A stretch of DNA of 64,000 bases from Anaerolineae bacterium (GCA_023384415.1 JAHDWJ010000004.1:111675-175674); one strand, 5' to 3'; counted from the stretch's first letter, positions 1-8,879 are shown. Numbers and translations are program-made. Notes: generated from the letters alone by a model not told the origin.

Positions 1-564
1 GATGATATTGCCGCTGGCAAATGGCGGCCGTTGGTTGATCCGGAACGATCCATTCGCTATGTGCAGCAGTTGGAGCAGCAAGCCCGGAAACAGCTTTGCA
101 TCTGGCCGTACCATACGTTGATCGGCAGTATTGGCACCGCCCTGGACCCGGAGCTTTGGTCGGCGGTATTCTGGCACAGCCTGGCCCGGCAGACACAGCC
201 CACCTGGCTGGTCAAAGGAAGCATTCCGGAAACAGAGCATTATTCGATTATTCAGCCAGAACTGCCGGTGGCGGGTCAACCTATGGGGGAGAAAAATGAA
301 CTGTTTTTGCAATCGCTTGCGGCCGCGGACATGGTAATCATCGCCGGTGAAGCTGCCAGTCATTGTGTTCTGGAAAGTGTGGCCGATATTGTGGAACATT
401 TTGCCCAAACGCCAGAGAAACTGGCCTCTCTCTATCTGCTCCAGGATTGCACCTCGCCAGTGCTGCACCCAGAAATTGATTTTCCTGCCTTGACCCAAAC
501 CCGCTTCCACGAATTGGCCGACAAAGGGATCAATCTGGTCAACAGTACGGATCGGTTTTTGTGA
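1..564 (+). CDS. Isochorismatase-like cysteine hydrolase, 5'-truncated by the window edge
   Basis: The frame is open from base 1, so only the C-terminal part (about 188 residues) is present. The segment GEAASHCVLES matches the nucleophile loop of isochorismatase/nicotinamidase-family hydrolases, where the cysteine attacks an amide or ether carbonyl; a Gly-rich, Asp-containing 'LLQDCTSP' follows as in this fold. The N-terminal aspartate of the Asp-Lys-Cys triad would lie outside the window. The substrate cannot be told from this fragment. It ends 150 bases before a tiny membrane protein gene and seems unrelated to it. Family assignment is fairly sure, specific function is not. Confidence 0.75.
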   Translation, partial: DDIAAGKWRPLVDPERSIRYVQQLEQQARKQLCIWPYHTLIGSIGTALDPELWSAVFWHSLARQTQPTWLVKGSIPETEHYSIIQPELPVAGQPMGEKNELFLQSLAAADMVIIAGEAASHCVLESVADIVEHFAQTPEKLASLYLLQDCTSPVLHPEIDFPALTQTRFHELADKGINLVNSTDRFL

Positions 565-565
565 G

Positions 566-714
566 AAGGCGAGTAAACGAGTTTGCGAGTAGGCGAGTGA
601 TAGGCCAACGGCCTTCGCATTTTTAGCCCGGACGTTTACGTCCGGGCTGGCTGGCTGGCTTGCTGGTGAAGGGGCAAGAGCGGTTAATTCATCCTTCCGT
701 CGAGGAGTGTTACT
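566..714. other. Repeat-rich intergenic spacer with hairpin
   Basis: The start of the spacer carries three or four near copies of GCGAGTA (566-600), a phrase seen again near 13228-13252 and 22336-22368. A perfect hairpin with 10-bp arms and a 4-base loop lies at 625-648 (arms AGCCCGGACG/CGTCCGGGCT). It is followed by GGCT tandem repeats and is not followed by a T run on either strand, so it looks like a dispersed repeat rather than a standard intrinsic terminator. Confidence 0.5.
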
Positions 715-825
715 ATGCTTATTTCATTTGGTTCTTTACTGATTGTGATTTTGATAGCCTTTATGTTGGGGATGCTGACCTCATTTATCCTGGTGGTCAA
801 CGCCATGCTGCGGTTTAAAAAATAG
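715..825 (+). CDS. Tiny single-pass membrane protein (36 aa)
   Basis: A 36-codon frame starts at ATG 715, eight bases after a GAGGAG ribosome-binding site. It encodes one hydrophobic helix (residues about 7-30) ending in a basic tail (LRFKK). It is too short for usual gene callers. The strong Shine-Dalgarno, sensible helix and positive cytoplasmic end argue that it is real. The partner is unknown. Two similar tiny membrane proteins lie at 50088-50195 and 50280-50369. Confidence 0.55.
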   Translation: MLISFGSLLIVILIAFMLGMLTSFILVVNAMLRFKK

Positions 826-888
826 GTTTGAGGAATAACAGCCGTTTTATTGTATAGGCAGAGCGAGGGTGGCAAATGCAGATAAAAT

Positions 889-907
889 GGTAGGGAAATG
901 CCCCATT
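889..907 (+). promoter_or_regulatory. Shared 19-bp upstream motif, copy 1 (GGTAGGG...CCCAT)
   Basis: GGTAGGGAAATGCCCCATT lies 105 bases before the PRC-barrel gene start. The same pattern, GGTAGGG-[AT]A-N4-CCCAT[AT], recurs without gaps at 1765-1783 and 6737-6755, each upstream of another gene of the envelope block. It is likely a regulator or sigma-factor site; its identity is not known. Confidence 0.45.
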
Positions 908-1011
908 CTTTTTGGCCTCAGTTTGTGTCATCCTAAGTTAAGACAAGTCGTTAGCCATAGATATTGTGTTCCGGGTGCGGCCGCATCAAGGAACACAGTG
1001 GAGGTACAAAA

Positions 1012-1578
1012 ATGTACGAACTTGCACTTAACATGGGCGCAAAGGTTCATTGTCTGGATGGGGAATGCGGTAAGCTGGCTAAAGTCACCCTTGAGCCAGA
1101 CACCTTTGTTGTCACACACCTTATTGTTGAAGAGGGTTTTCTTTTGAAAAGGGCACGGGTATTTCCCATCTTACTCGTTGAGCAAGCCACGCCTGAGGAT
1201 ATTTACCTTAACGTGATGGCTGACGAGCTGGCTGATTACCCAGAGTACCGCGAAGAGATCGTTGAAATACCTGATCCCAATCACAGTGGCGAAGCCTTGC
1301 TCGACACCATCCCCTACATGACGGTTATAACTCCCCCAATGCTTCGCGAAAAGATGCGCCAGGGGATACCCGAAGATGCCACTGTTATTGAACGTGGGAT
1401 ACCTGTCCGCAACAGTGAGGGTTCAGCGGGTAAATTAGATGGCCTTGTCATTGAGCAGGAAAGTGGACAAATCAGTCAGGTAGTCATGCAGCAAGGGCTG
1501 GTTTTCACTGAACAGAAATTCATTCCAGCCGTTAACGTGCAGCATATTGGCGAACGGGCTATTGCCATTAACATTTGA
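1012..1578 (+). CDS. PRC-barrel domain protein (188 aa)
   Basis: ATG 1012 follows a GGAGGT site by six bases; a longer upstream start is possible but lacks a site. Two PRC-barrel-like beta domains are visible: residues about 7-85 (VHCLDGECGKL...VTHLIVEEGFL...RARVFP) and about 125-188 (PVRNSEGSAGKLDGLVIEQ). PRC barrels are small adaptor folds found in RimM, photosynthetic reaction centres and many uncharacterised envelope-stress proteins. No signal peptide or membrane helix. The first domain is closely paralogous to the one at 6849-7829 (shared DGECGKL, FKRARVFP). The role is probably protein or ligand binding in stress physiology; this is inference. Confidence 0.8.
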   Translation: MYELALNMGAKVHCLDGECGKLAKVTLEPDTFVVTHLIVEEGFLLKRARVFPILLVEQATPEDIYLNVMADELADYPEYREEIVEIPDPNHSGEALLDTIPYMTVITPPMLREKMRQGIPEDATVIERGIPVRNSEGSAGKLDGLVIEQESGQISQVVMQQGLVFTEQKFIPAVNVQHIGERAIAINI

Positions 1579-1619
1579 CAAGTCCAAATTCAACTTGCAT
1601 ATCCTAGCTCAACTTAGAA

Positions 1620-1656
1620 GGGGGGTGATTTCGTACGAAATCACCCCCCTGTTTTT
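1620..1656 (+). terminator. Intrinsic terminator after the PRC-barrel gene
   Basis: A perfect 30-bp palindrome (1620-1649, arms GGGGGGTGATTTCG and its complement) is followed by TGTTTTTG. It closes the transcription unit ending at 1578. Confidence 0.85.
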
Positions 1657-1972
1657 GTCATGGGTCAACGTGAGTACTCCCTTAACATCGCTGCCTGAGT
1701 AGCGAGATTTTTCTCGATTTTTCCCAGAGAACGGGTGCATAAATAAGGTGTTTTCGCGGTACAAGGTAGGGTATTTGCCCATATACCCGGTTTATTGGCG
1801 GGCTTATAGTGGGCGAGCGCTGGGGAGCTTACATTGGTTGGGGATAGATGTTTAAGAAAAAGCTTTTGGTTTGAGCATCTATCCATTATCTGGTTCTCGG
1901 TTGCGGAAATAGAAACCAGGTTGTAATGGGTCTTCTAACCCTATCCGAGGTGTACTAGAAGGAGTGTGTATC
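1657..1972. other. Regulatory gap before the fasciclin gene
   Basis: About 315 bases without a convincing gene; a 73-codon minus-strand frame here has no family resemblance. The gap holds the second copy of the GGTAGGG...CCCAT motif (1765-1783) and, just before the gene, the phrase AACCCTATCC, also found at about 6639-6648 in the other regulatory gap. Confidence 0.5.
1765..1783 (+). promoter_or_regulatory. Shared 19-bp upstream motif, copy 2
   Basis: GGTAGGGTATTTGCCCATA, aligned without gaps to the copies at 889 and 6737, lies 189 bases before the fasciclin gene. It is flanked by ATACCC, giving a GGGTAT/ATACCC inverted arrangement. Confidence 0.45.
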
Positions 1973-2911
1973 ATGAAAAAAAGTCGTATGTTGTTTTTTG
2001 TCGTTTTGCTTGTCCTGGGTTTGACAGCTATTCCCAGTGTGGGAAACGCCCAACAAGAAAGAAACCTGGAGACAGTCTACGATGTTATCAAGGGTGATGA
2101 GCGGCTGGTATCTTTTGCCCGCTTAGTGGATGCGGCCGCGCTGGCTGATAATCTCGATCACGACGGCCCATTTACTGTTTTTGCCCCCACCAATACAGCC
2201 TGGGCCCTTTTGGAAGCTCAGGCAGTGGAAACTGATGCCACCTTGACCGACATCCTGCTTTACCATGTGATAAACGGTAACTATTCTGCGCCAAATGTCG
2301 CCAATCGGGACTCTTTGCCTACCCTGCTAGGTGAACATGTTTATTTCACCGTACAGCAAGGGGCCATTATGCTCAACGATTCTGTGAAGGTTACAGTGAC
2401 TGACATGGTGGCGGCAAATGGAGTGGTTCACGTTGTGGATGCGGTGCTGATTCCGCCAGTTAACTCCCTGCGTACTTCACCTCTCGGCTCATCTGAGCAA
2501 ACCATTGTTGAAGTCCTGACAAAAGAGGGCAATTTTGAGACTTTTCTTGCCCTGGCTGAACAGGCTGGCTTACTAGACATGTTAGATGATAGCCACGCAG
2601 GCTACTACACATTGTTCGCGCCTACGGATGAAGCGTTTGCTAATGCGTCTGAGGATATGGTAGCTGAATGGTTGGCTGATCCTTCAGAATCTCTAAAGAC
2701 CATCCTGCTTTACCACATCGTGGGGGACCATCTCGGCATTAACCAGTTAGCAACGATTAATGCTTTTGTACCCACGTTAGAGGGACGGGCCCTCCTCGTC
2801 ACTACAGATGAGAACATTCAGGTTTATGTGAATGGTTTTCCCATCCAGACCTTCAACATTCGGGCGGTGAATGGTGTCATTCACACCGTTGATCAGGTTT
2901 TGACACCTTAA
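1973..2911 (+). CDS. Secreted protein with two fasciclin (FAS1) domains
   Basis: ATG 1973 sits seven bases after AAGGAG. Residues 1-27 form a signal peptide (KK, a hydrophobic core, cleavage near VGNAQ). Two FAS1 domains follow at about residues 33-165 and 180-312. Both show the family's conserved pieces: 'FTVFAPTNTAW' and 'YTLFAPTDEAF', 'LLYHVINGNY' and 'LLYHIVGDHL', and the closing 'NGVVHVVDAVL' and 'NGVIHTVDQVL'. FAS1 domains mediate adhesion or matrix contacts outside the cytoplasm. The gene stands alone between two terminators and carries the shared upstream motif, suggesting co-regulation with the PRC-barrel genes. Confidence 0.92.
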   Translation: MKKSRMLFFVVLLVLGLTAIPSVGNAQQERNLETVYDVIKGDERLVSFARLVDAAALADNLDHDGPFTVFAPTNTAWALLEAQAVETDATLTDILLYHVINGNYSAPNVANRDSLPTLLGEHVYFTVQQGAIMLNDSVKVTVTDMVAANGVVHVVDAVLIPPVNSLRTSPLGSSEQTIVEVLTKEGNFETFLALAEQAGLLDMLDDSHAGYYTLFAPTDEAFANASEDMVAEWLADPSESLKTILLYHIVGDHLGINQLATINAFVPTLEGRALLVTTDENIQVYVNGFPIQTFNIRAVNGVIHTVDQVLTP

Positions 2912-3010
2912 CAAGGCTGACACGATTTAGCTGAATAGATATACTGGCAGTGGACCATAATCCCCGAAGTGGCATACTTAGAGGCTGTCCCCAGTTAGTA
3001 TAACAAATGA

Positions 3011-3047
3011 CAATACCCTGGTTTCTCAAACCAGGGTATTGTTTTTT
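3011..3047 (+). terminator. Intrinsic terminator after the fasciclin gene
   Basis: Inverted repeat CAATACCCTGGTTT-CTC-AAACCAGGGTATTG (3011-3041) followed by six T residues. It separates this gene from the convergent response-regulator operon. Confidence 0.9.
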
Positions 3048-3075
3048 GCATCTATTTTGCTTCTATTGGGCCGGT

Positions 3076-3726
3076 TTAATCTACGAAAATGAGACCATGC
3101 TTCATGGCGATCCGAATCAGAGCCGGTAAATCATGGACATCGAGCTTGGCCATCAAATTGGTACGGTGTTTTTCTACGGTTTTAACACTAATGGTCAGGG
3201 TTTTGGCAATGGCACTATTGGTATACCCTTCGGCAATAAGTTGTAATATCTCCCGTTCGCGGGCGGTGAGTAAATCAGCCAGGTTTTGGGGCACTTCATT
3301 CGGTTGGGGCATCAGGAGGTTGGTTAATACCGAATCGGAAATAGCCGGACTGAGATAAACCTTCCCCTCACTGGCCGAACGAATCGCCAGGGGGAGCTCT
3401 TCAGCAATAGATTCTTTAAGCAAGTAACCTTTGACGCCCTGACGTAATAATTGTTGGGCCAGGATTGTGTCAGAGTACATAGATAAGATAACAACTTCTG
3501 TAGGGATATCTAAGGACAAAACCCGTTTAGTAGCCTGGGCTCCATCCATGCGGGGCATGGATATGTCCATTACTACGACATCTGGTTTTAATGATTCAAC
3601 CAGTTCGACAGCTTCTTGACCGGTAGCTGCTTCACCAATAACCTGGATATGGTCAACCTTTTCTAACAAAGCGCGAATGCCCTGGCGCACCAGGTGATGA
3701 TCATCAGCAATTAAAACACGTATCAT
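3076..3726 (-). CDS. NarL/FixJ-family response regulator
   Basis: 216 residues. The receiver domain (1-120) has the acidic pair D8/D9, phospho-acceptor D54 (VVVMDISMPRMDG) and the lysine in VKGYLLKES. A LuxR-type helix-turn-helix follows (about 150-212: LTAREREILQLIAEGYTNSAIAKTL, shown here in part by TAREREILQL and KTVEKHR). It is a typical DNA-binding activator phosphorylated by a partner kinase. It lies 41 bases downstream of the histidine kinase on the same strand, so the two form one operon. Targets are unknown, though the flanking envelope-protein genes are obvious candidates. Confidence 0.93.
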   Translation of the reverse strand: MIRVLIADDHHLVRQGIRALLEKVDHIQVIGEAATGQEAVELVESLKPDVVVMDISMPRMDGAQATKRVLSLDIPTEVVILSMYSDTILAQQLLRQGVKGYLLKESIAEELPLAIRSASEGKVYLSPAISDSVLTNLLMPQPNEVPQNLADLLTAREREILQLIAEGYTNSAIAKTLTISVKTVEKHRTNLMAKLDVHDLPALIRIAMKHGLIFVD

Positions 3727-3767
3727 CTGCTTATCTCCTTATGCCGTCTGGTCGTCTGGATGGAAGG

Positions 3768-6554
3768 TTATGATCGTTTCCGCACTATCTGGATACCAGA
3801 AATGGGAACGCAGGCTGTAACGCGGGTGCCTTGCCCCGGTTGAGATTCAAGCGTTACCTGTCCCCCTAATAGTTCAAAACGTTCCTGCATTCCTGCCAAC
3901 CCTAATCCACTAGATGAATGGGTCAGGAATGGGCCGCGAGCCGGAATAAAGCCATCCCCATCGTCGGTGATGCTCAGGCAAACATGATGGGTAAGGGTGG
4001 TATAGGTAAGATTCACTTCAATTTGGTGAGCATTGGCGTGTTTGGCGGTGTTGGTTAGAGCTTCTTGGAGGAAGCGGTAAAAGGAGATGGAAGCAGAATC
4101 GGCCAATGGCGGTAGATCGGTGCCATGATAATGGATTATTAGTTGGGTGCGACGGGCAAAATCAGCGCAGAGGCCCTCTAAGGAAGCGTTGAGGCCAAAG
4201 GTGTCTAAGACAGGCGGCCGCAGCGCGTGAGCCAGTAAGCGTATCTGTTCCATTGTTTTGTTTGTCAGGTCAGCGGCCGCAATTAGCTGCCTGCTTATTT
4301 CTTCGGCCCTATCTGGCAGGCTGCGACGCATCAAATCCAGGTTGATCTTTAAGGAAGTAAGGGCCTGACCGGCTTCGTCATGCAGTTCTCGTGAAACACG
4401 CCGCCGTTCATCTTCCTGAGCCGAAATGACCTTTTGGTTCAGGCGGTATAATCTCTGTCGGCTTACCAGTACTTCCTCGTACAGGCGGGCATTTTGTACG
4501 GCAATCGCGGCCTGGCCGGTCAGAGCTTCGGCCATCAGACGGTGACGTTCGTTGAAAGCTCTGGCTTGTTTTTTGCTGGCGGTAAAAACGCCAAGAACGC
4601 GATCCCCGGCCAATAAGGGTACACCGATCCAGCTTCGTGAGAGTCGCGTATTATCAAGGGGTGTAGACCAATCAGCTACATCAGCGGTGTCCTGGATCAA
4701 GATGCTATGTTTTTGCTCCCAGATCTCGGCCAACGGGGGTATTCTGGCTGCTTCTATCAGGGTGTTTTGGTGGTGGAGCCACCCCCCACGGGCTGTCCAA
4801 ACCCGCAATTTATCTCCTTCGGGAAAAAGAACGCTGCTCTGGTCACTATTGAGCAGCTCATCCAGGTGATCGAGCAAGGTTTCGACAATGGTGTTTAGGT
4901 CTAAGGTCTGGGTTAGTTTGACGTTGGCATTGCGTAAGCTTTCGGCTGTCTGGCGGGCTTGTTGTTGGGCTTCAAAAAGACTGGCGTTATCAATGGCTAC
5001 GGCGGTCCAGGCTGCGGCCGCTTCTAGCAGTTGTAAATCACCTTCATTAAATCCATCTGCTCGGTGATGAATCGCCTCCATAACACCGATCAACTCACCG
5101 TGCAAACGCAGCGGTGCGGCCAAAAGGGCCTGGGGTTGAAAACCAACGGTTTTGGTAATGGGGCTTAAAATACGCTGTTCTACATCTGCTCCATACACGC
5201 CTATGGCCTGGCCTGTTTGCAAGACTTCACCAGCAACACCCGTTTGAATTGGTACCCGTTTATTTTTAACAGATTTGGCCCACACCTGATTCGTAGCCGT
5301 AAAGACAAACTCCTCTTCATCCTTCAATAGAATAAAAATGCCATCTGCCCTTAACAAAGACATTAATTCAGCCAATACTCGTTCAAAGACCCGCTCCAGG
5401 TCTAATGTTGCGGCAACAGTTTGCCCCATCTTATTTAGAGCTGTCAACTGTTGTGTTTGCTGGGCCAGACGGGCTTCAGCCTTCTTTTGTTCGGTGACAT
5501 CCTGAGCGGTCCCGAGTATTTTGCTTAAGTCGCCGGCAGTATTGAGGATGGGCTGCCCTTGAGCAAACAAGGTACGAACGTCACCATCAGGATGAACAAT
5601 ACGATGGTAAAAGCTAAAAGGGTGTTTATTTTGATAAGTGCGTTGAATAGCCTCATCCACAAATGCCCGATCATCAGGGTGTACCAAAATCAAAAAGAGT
5701 TTATGAGAAGCGATAAAGGTATTTGGATCTAAGCCATAAATGCGATAAAGCCCGTCGGACCAGGTGACTTTATCGTAGATGATGTCCCATTCCCAACTGC
5801 CTAAGTGGGCTAATCGTTCGGCGGCGGCTAGAAGGGCCTGACTCGCTTGCAAAGATTGTTGGGCCTGAACACGCTCAATGACCCGCCCTAGTTGGGTGCC
5901 GATATAGGCCATGGCTTGAAGCAAATCTTCATCTGGCTCGGTGTTGTCAGGGGAAAAAAACTCCAATATGGCGGCGACTTCGGTTTTGACCATGACCGGA
6001 AAGGCGAACCCTGAGCGCATGCCCAACCCGGTTATTATCTGTTTGAATTGAAAATTTGCGTCCTCGGCAATATTTGTAATCCAGGCAGGTTTGCCCAGGC
6101 GAAAGACCTGCCCTATCCAGCTGTTGGCAACGGTAAAACGAGATTGGTGGCTGTAGGTGTAAAAGTTGCTGAGGCTGTTCTCGTCAGGACAATGGTAGAT
6201 GCCGCTGGGAGCCATTTCCAGGCCACCGGGGGTTAAAAGGTAAACGTGGCCGATGGGCCAGGTTGTGTAGGCGCAAATTTTGTCCAGAGCAAATTGGAAT
6301 GCGGCCGCAATAGATTCAGAATTGTTGGCGGCCGCAGCCACTTCTTGCAACAGCTTTACTAACGCACTTTCACGGCGTAATGCCTCTTCCGTAGCTTTGC
6401 GCTGGGCAATCTGCCCCTTGAGCAAGGCCAACTGCTTTTCTAGCCGTTCCTGCAATACCTCTGGCAGTTCCGGATCGACCATCTCTTCGCTTGATTGTTT
6501 CGCTGCCGTTAAATCGGCTAACTTTCTTTCATCCATACTCATCAGGCATTTCAT
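3768..6554 (-). CDS. Soluble multi-sensor histidine kinase (GAF-PAS-GAF-GAF-HisKA_3-HATPase)
   Basis: 928 residues with no membrane helix. In order: an N-terminal coiled coil (about 8-60); GAF (65-215); PAS (235-360, AHLGSWEWDI and GLYRIYGLDP); GAF (380-530); GAF (550-700); a dimerisation/phosphoacceptor HisKA_3 helix with RRVSRELHDEAGQAL; and a NarX/LiaS-type ATPase domain (EALTNTAKHANAHQ, DDGDGF, GLGLAGM). It senses cytoplasmic small molecules or redox state and phosphorylates the regulator encoded directly downstream. The start at 6554 has no strong Shine-Dalgarno; ATG 6536 is an alternative. Five GCGGCCGC sites lie inside the gene. Confidence 0.92.
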   Translation of the reverse strand: MKCLMSMDERKLADLTAAKQSSEEMVDPELPEVLQERLEKQLALLKGQIAQRKATEEALRRESALVKLLQEVAAAANNSESIAAAFQFALDKICAYTTWPIGHVYLLTPGGLEMAPSGIYHCPDENSLSNFYTYSHQSRFTVANSWIGQVFRLGKPAWITNIAEDANFQFKQIITGLGMRSGFAFPVMVKTEVAAILEFFSPDNTEPDEDLLQAMAYIGTQLGRVIERVQAQQSLQASQALLAAAERLAHLGSWEWDIIYDKVTWSDGLYRIYGLDPNTFIASHKLFLILVHPDDRAFVDEAIQRTYQNKHPFSFYHRIVHPDGDVRTLFAQGQPILNTAGDLSKILGTAQDVTEQKKAEARLAQQTQQLTALNKMGQTVAATLDLERVFERVLAELMSLLRADGIFILLKDEEEFVFTATNQVWAKSVKNKRVPIQTGVAGEVLQTGQAIGVYGADVEQRILSPITKTVGFQPQALLAAPLRLHGELIGVMEAIHHRADGFNEGDLQLLEAAAAWTAVAIDNASLFEAQQQARQTAESLRNANVKLTQTLDLNTIVETLLDHLDELLNSDQSSVLFPEGDKLRVWTARGGWLHHQNTLIEAARIPPLAEIWEQKHSILIQDTADVADWSTPLDNTRLSRSWIGVPLLAGDRVLGVFTASKKQARAFNERHRLMAEALTGQAAIAVQNARLYEEVLVSRQRLYRLNQKVISAQEDERRRVSRELHDEAGQALTSLKINLDLMRRSLPDRAEEISRQLIAAADLTNKTMEQIRLLAHALRPPVLDTFGLNASLEGLCADFARRTQLIIHYHGTDLPPLADSASISFYRFLQEALTNTAKHANAHQIEVNLTYTTLTHHVCLSITDDGDGFIPARGPFLTHSSSGLGLAGMQERFELLGGQVTLESQPGQGTRVTACVPISGIQIVRKRS

Positions 6555-6736
6555 ATATCCATCCAGGCAAACGGTTCCTTAAAGCAAAAGCGGTTCCCCG
6601 GTGGTGATTTGTTATTGCCACTCCTTCGTTGAAAACCCTATCCTGACTGTCCACAAAATTATGGGGTTGATTATAGTCCCCTTTTATAAAAAAAGTGTAT
6701 CCCCTACCTCTGAAATACAGGGTTAATCTCAATGAA

Positions 6737-6755
6737 GGTAGGGAAGCCCCCCATA
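6737..6755 (+). promoter_or_regulatory. Shared 19-bp upstream motif, copy 3
   Basis: GGTAGGGAAGCCCCCCATA, gap-free match to the copies at 889 and 1765, 93 bases before the PRC-BON gene. On the opposite strand of the same divergent gap a half match (GGTAGGG, 6702-6708) faces the histidine kinase. Confidence 0.45.
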
Positions 6756-6848
6756 CTGCCTTCTTTCAACATATGACAAACTAATAGTTGGAGAAGCACC
6801 AGTGATGTCCTATCAGGATAACATTTGGTTAAAACACGGAGGTATACC

Positions 6849-7829
6849 ATGCATACATCTGAGCATACATTTGATTTTGCCATAGGCACGCGCGTTTATT
6901 GTCAGGATGGTGAATGTGGGAAATTGACCAGAGTTGTTGTTGATCAAAACAGTTTACAGGTCAAAGACCTCATTGTCGAAAAAGGGTTCCTGTTCAAGCG
7001 TGCCCGCGTGTTTCCTTTATCTATTGTGGCTTCGGCAGGCAGCGAGGGGATTGAGCTTTCAATTCGCCAGAACGAATTGGAGAACTTCCCCCAATACATA
7101 GAAGAAGAATACCAGATAGTCACAGACATAGAAGCCCGATGGCCACCTTCACAAATCGTATTGCCTAATGAAATGAACGCCCCAACTATGATTCCCCAGC
7201 CGTTGATAATGCAGGGAAAACACCAGCAAAATACGATTGATCATCTCTCAATCCTGAAACATGGGACACCTGTTCATGCCCTGGACGGCGAGATCGGAAA
7301 GCTAGATCGTATCATAACAGATGTGGATTCAGGTCAGCTAACCCATATTGCCATGCGCGATGATGACTTAATTGCTGAGTATTTACCTATTCCTGTCTCC
7401 CTGGTGAAGGAAGTCAATGAGGATGGTATCCATCTCGTTACCTCCCAGGAAGGGTTAAAGGGGTTGAATCAATATCATTGGTTTGAGGATAGCCCTAATG
7501 AGTCACCAGCCGATACCCCTAAACAGGCAAAAGTCTTAAGCCATGACCTGGCCCTGCGTGCGATTGTGGCTAATGCTCTTTCTGAAGATCCTCAGACTGA
7601 AGCAGCTGTGATTGAAGTGATCAATGAACAAGGGGTGATCACTTTGGTAGGTACAGTGGATGATATCAGCATACGTGAGGCCGCAGAGAGAATTACGGCC
7701 ACCCAACCTGGCGTAATTTTTGTCATCAACTCATTGAAGGTGCGTCAGGATGACGACAGCTCAGGGGGAGACGATTCTAGCCAGACGGAGACGATATTTC
7801 GCCCGCCCATGAACCCACTTTTGTTGTAG
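6849..7829 (+). CDS. PRC-barrel plus BON domain protein
   Basis: ATG 6849 follows GGAGGT. 326 residues: a PRC-barrel domain at 8-85 (VYCQDGECGKL, FKRARVFPL), a second at about 133-205 (PVHALDGEIGKLDRII), a linker, and a BON domain at about 232-305 (DLALRAIVANAL, VITLVGTVDDISIREAAERI). BON domains bind phospholipids or envelope ligands in osmotic-stress proteins such as OsmY. No signal peptide is visible, so it is probably cytoplasmic or membrane-associated. It heads a three-gene run with the GlsB-type and YggT-type membrane proteins and is paralogous to the gene at 1012. Confidence 0.87.
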   Translation: MHTSEHTFDFAIGTRVYCQDGECGKLTRVVVDQNSLQVKDLIVEKGFLFKRARVFPLSIVASAGSEGIELSIRQNELENFPQYIEEEYQIVTDIEARWPPSQIVLPNEMNAPTMIPQPLIMQGKHQQNTIDHLSILKHGTPVHALDGEIGKLDRIITDVDSGQLTHIAMRDDDLIAEYLPIPVSLVKEVNEDGIHLVTSQEGLKGLNQYHWFEDSPNESPADTPKQAKVLSHDLALRAIVANALSEDPQTEAAVIEVINEQGVITLVGTVDDISIREAAERITATQPGVIFVINSLKVRQDDDSSGGDDSSQTETIFRPPMNPLLL

Positions 7830-7856
7830 ATGCCGTAGGCAAATAAGGAGTGCCCA

Positions 7857-8138
7857 ATGACACTTTTAGGATTTGTTGCCCTGCTCATTATTGCAGCTGT
7901 TGCCGGCAGTATTGGTCAAGCTATCTCTGGTTATTCACGGGGTGGCTGCCTGGTTTCAGCCGTAATAGGATTTATTGGGGCCTGGATTGGTACATGGTTG
8001 AGTGTCCAATTAGGTTTGCCCGAATTGTTAACTATTAACATTCAAGGTGAACCATTCCCCGTTCTTTGGGCCATTATTGGTTCGGCCCTGTTTACAGCTG
8101 TTTTAGGGTTTCTTAACCGACCGCGTCGAGCAGCTTAG
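7857..8138 (+). CDS. GlsB/YeaQ/YmgE-type small membrane protein
   Basis: 93 residues with three hydrophobic segments (about 3-22, 30-50, 65-86) and glycine-rich helices (GFIGAWIGTWL), the pattern of the transglycosylase-associated/YeaQ family of stress-induced membrane proteins. The start has AAGGAG six bases upstream. It lies 27 bases after the PRC-BON gene, so the two are probably co-transcribed. The biochemical function of this family is unsettled. Confidence 0.75.
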   Translation: MTLLGFVALLIIAAVAGSIGQAISGYSRGGCLVSAVIGFIGAWIGTWLSVQLGLPELLTINIQGEPFPVLWAIIGSALFTAVLGFLNRPRRAA

Positions 8139-8243
8139 TTATCGTCCCGAAATAAGTTTCGCCCAGATTTGACCGGTTCTCAAAAACCGGTCAAATCTAA
8201 ACTTAATGCCGATGTGAATAACAATGATCAATGGAGGTATCTG

Positions 8244-8756
8244 ATGACAACCCATGAAGACCGTTCCATAGAAGTACGTGAAGAGATTATCCAGGAGAAT
8301 CAGCCTGGATTTGGTGATGAATTGGGAATATCTGTTGACCGTCGGGAACGTGTGGAAGTTGTGCGTGATGCCGGGGGTGAACGTCGTGAGCGTATTGTTG
8401 AAGATTATGGGAGTGAGCGCCGCATGCTTCTTGCCAAAGTCGCCCGGTTCATTTACTTGTTGACGGGGATGCTGCAATTGGGGCTTGGTTTACGGATTTT
8501 GTTAAAACTCATTGCCGCCAACCCGTCTAACCCCTTTGCCCGATTGGTTTATGGTGTTACGGAGCTGTTTGTGTGGCCTTTCCAGGGGTTGACAGTTACC
8601 CCTATGGCTGAAAATGGTATGATCCTGGAAATCAACACATTTTTTGCCATGTTAGTGTATACCGTAGCTGCCTGGGGTGTGGTTCAGATTATGTATTTAA
8701 TCTTTAGCCCAGCCACTGCTCGTTCGATTTCGGTGTATCACCAGGATAGGCGCTAG
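8244..8756 (+). CDS. YggT-family membrane protein with long charged N-terminus
   Basis: ATG 8244 follows GGAGGT; an in-frame upstream extension lacks a site. 170 residues: a highly charged N-terminal region (1-70, many Arg/Glu pairs), then two membrane regions (about 72-95 and 125-150) separated by 'NPSNPFARLVYGVTELF' as in YggT proteins. YggT homologues are linked to osmotic tolerance and cell-envelope or division functions. It is the last gene of the PRC-BON/GlsB/YggT run and is followed by a terminator. Confidence 0.75.
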   Translation: MTTHEDRSIEVREEIIQENQPGFGDELGISVDRRERVEVVRDAGGERRERIVEDYGSERRMLLAKVARFIYLLTGMLQLGLGLRILLKLIAANPSNPFARLVYGVTELFVWPFQGLTVTPMAENGMILEINTFFAMLVYTVAAWGVVQIMYLIFSPATARSISVYHQDRR

Positions 8757-8836
8757 AGTGAACCAGGACAGGGCAGTTAAAAACCGACCACAATAAAGGT
8801 AAAAGGTATTTGCGCTGTTGTCAGCACAGAAAAACA

Positions 8837-8879
8837 AGGGCATCGGATCGTCATAAGCGACCCGATGCCCTGTTTATGT
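8837..8879. terminator. Bidirectional terminator between convergent genes
   Basis: Hairpin AGGGCATCGG.../...CCGATGCCCT at 8837-8871. A T-rich tract follows on the plus strand (TGTTTATGTTT) and a better one on the minus strand (TTGTTTTTC), serving the YggT-type gene and the baeRF gene. Confidence 0.75.

Noticed and set aside
684..875. 63-codon minus-strand frame antisense to the tiny membrane protein
   Set aside because: The plus-strand small protein has a much better ribosome site and hydrophobic profile.
1665..1886. 73-codon minus-strand frame before the fasciclin gene
   Set aside because: No family resemblance, no ribosome site, and it spans the regulatory gap and the shared motif.
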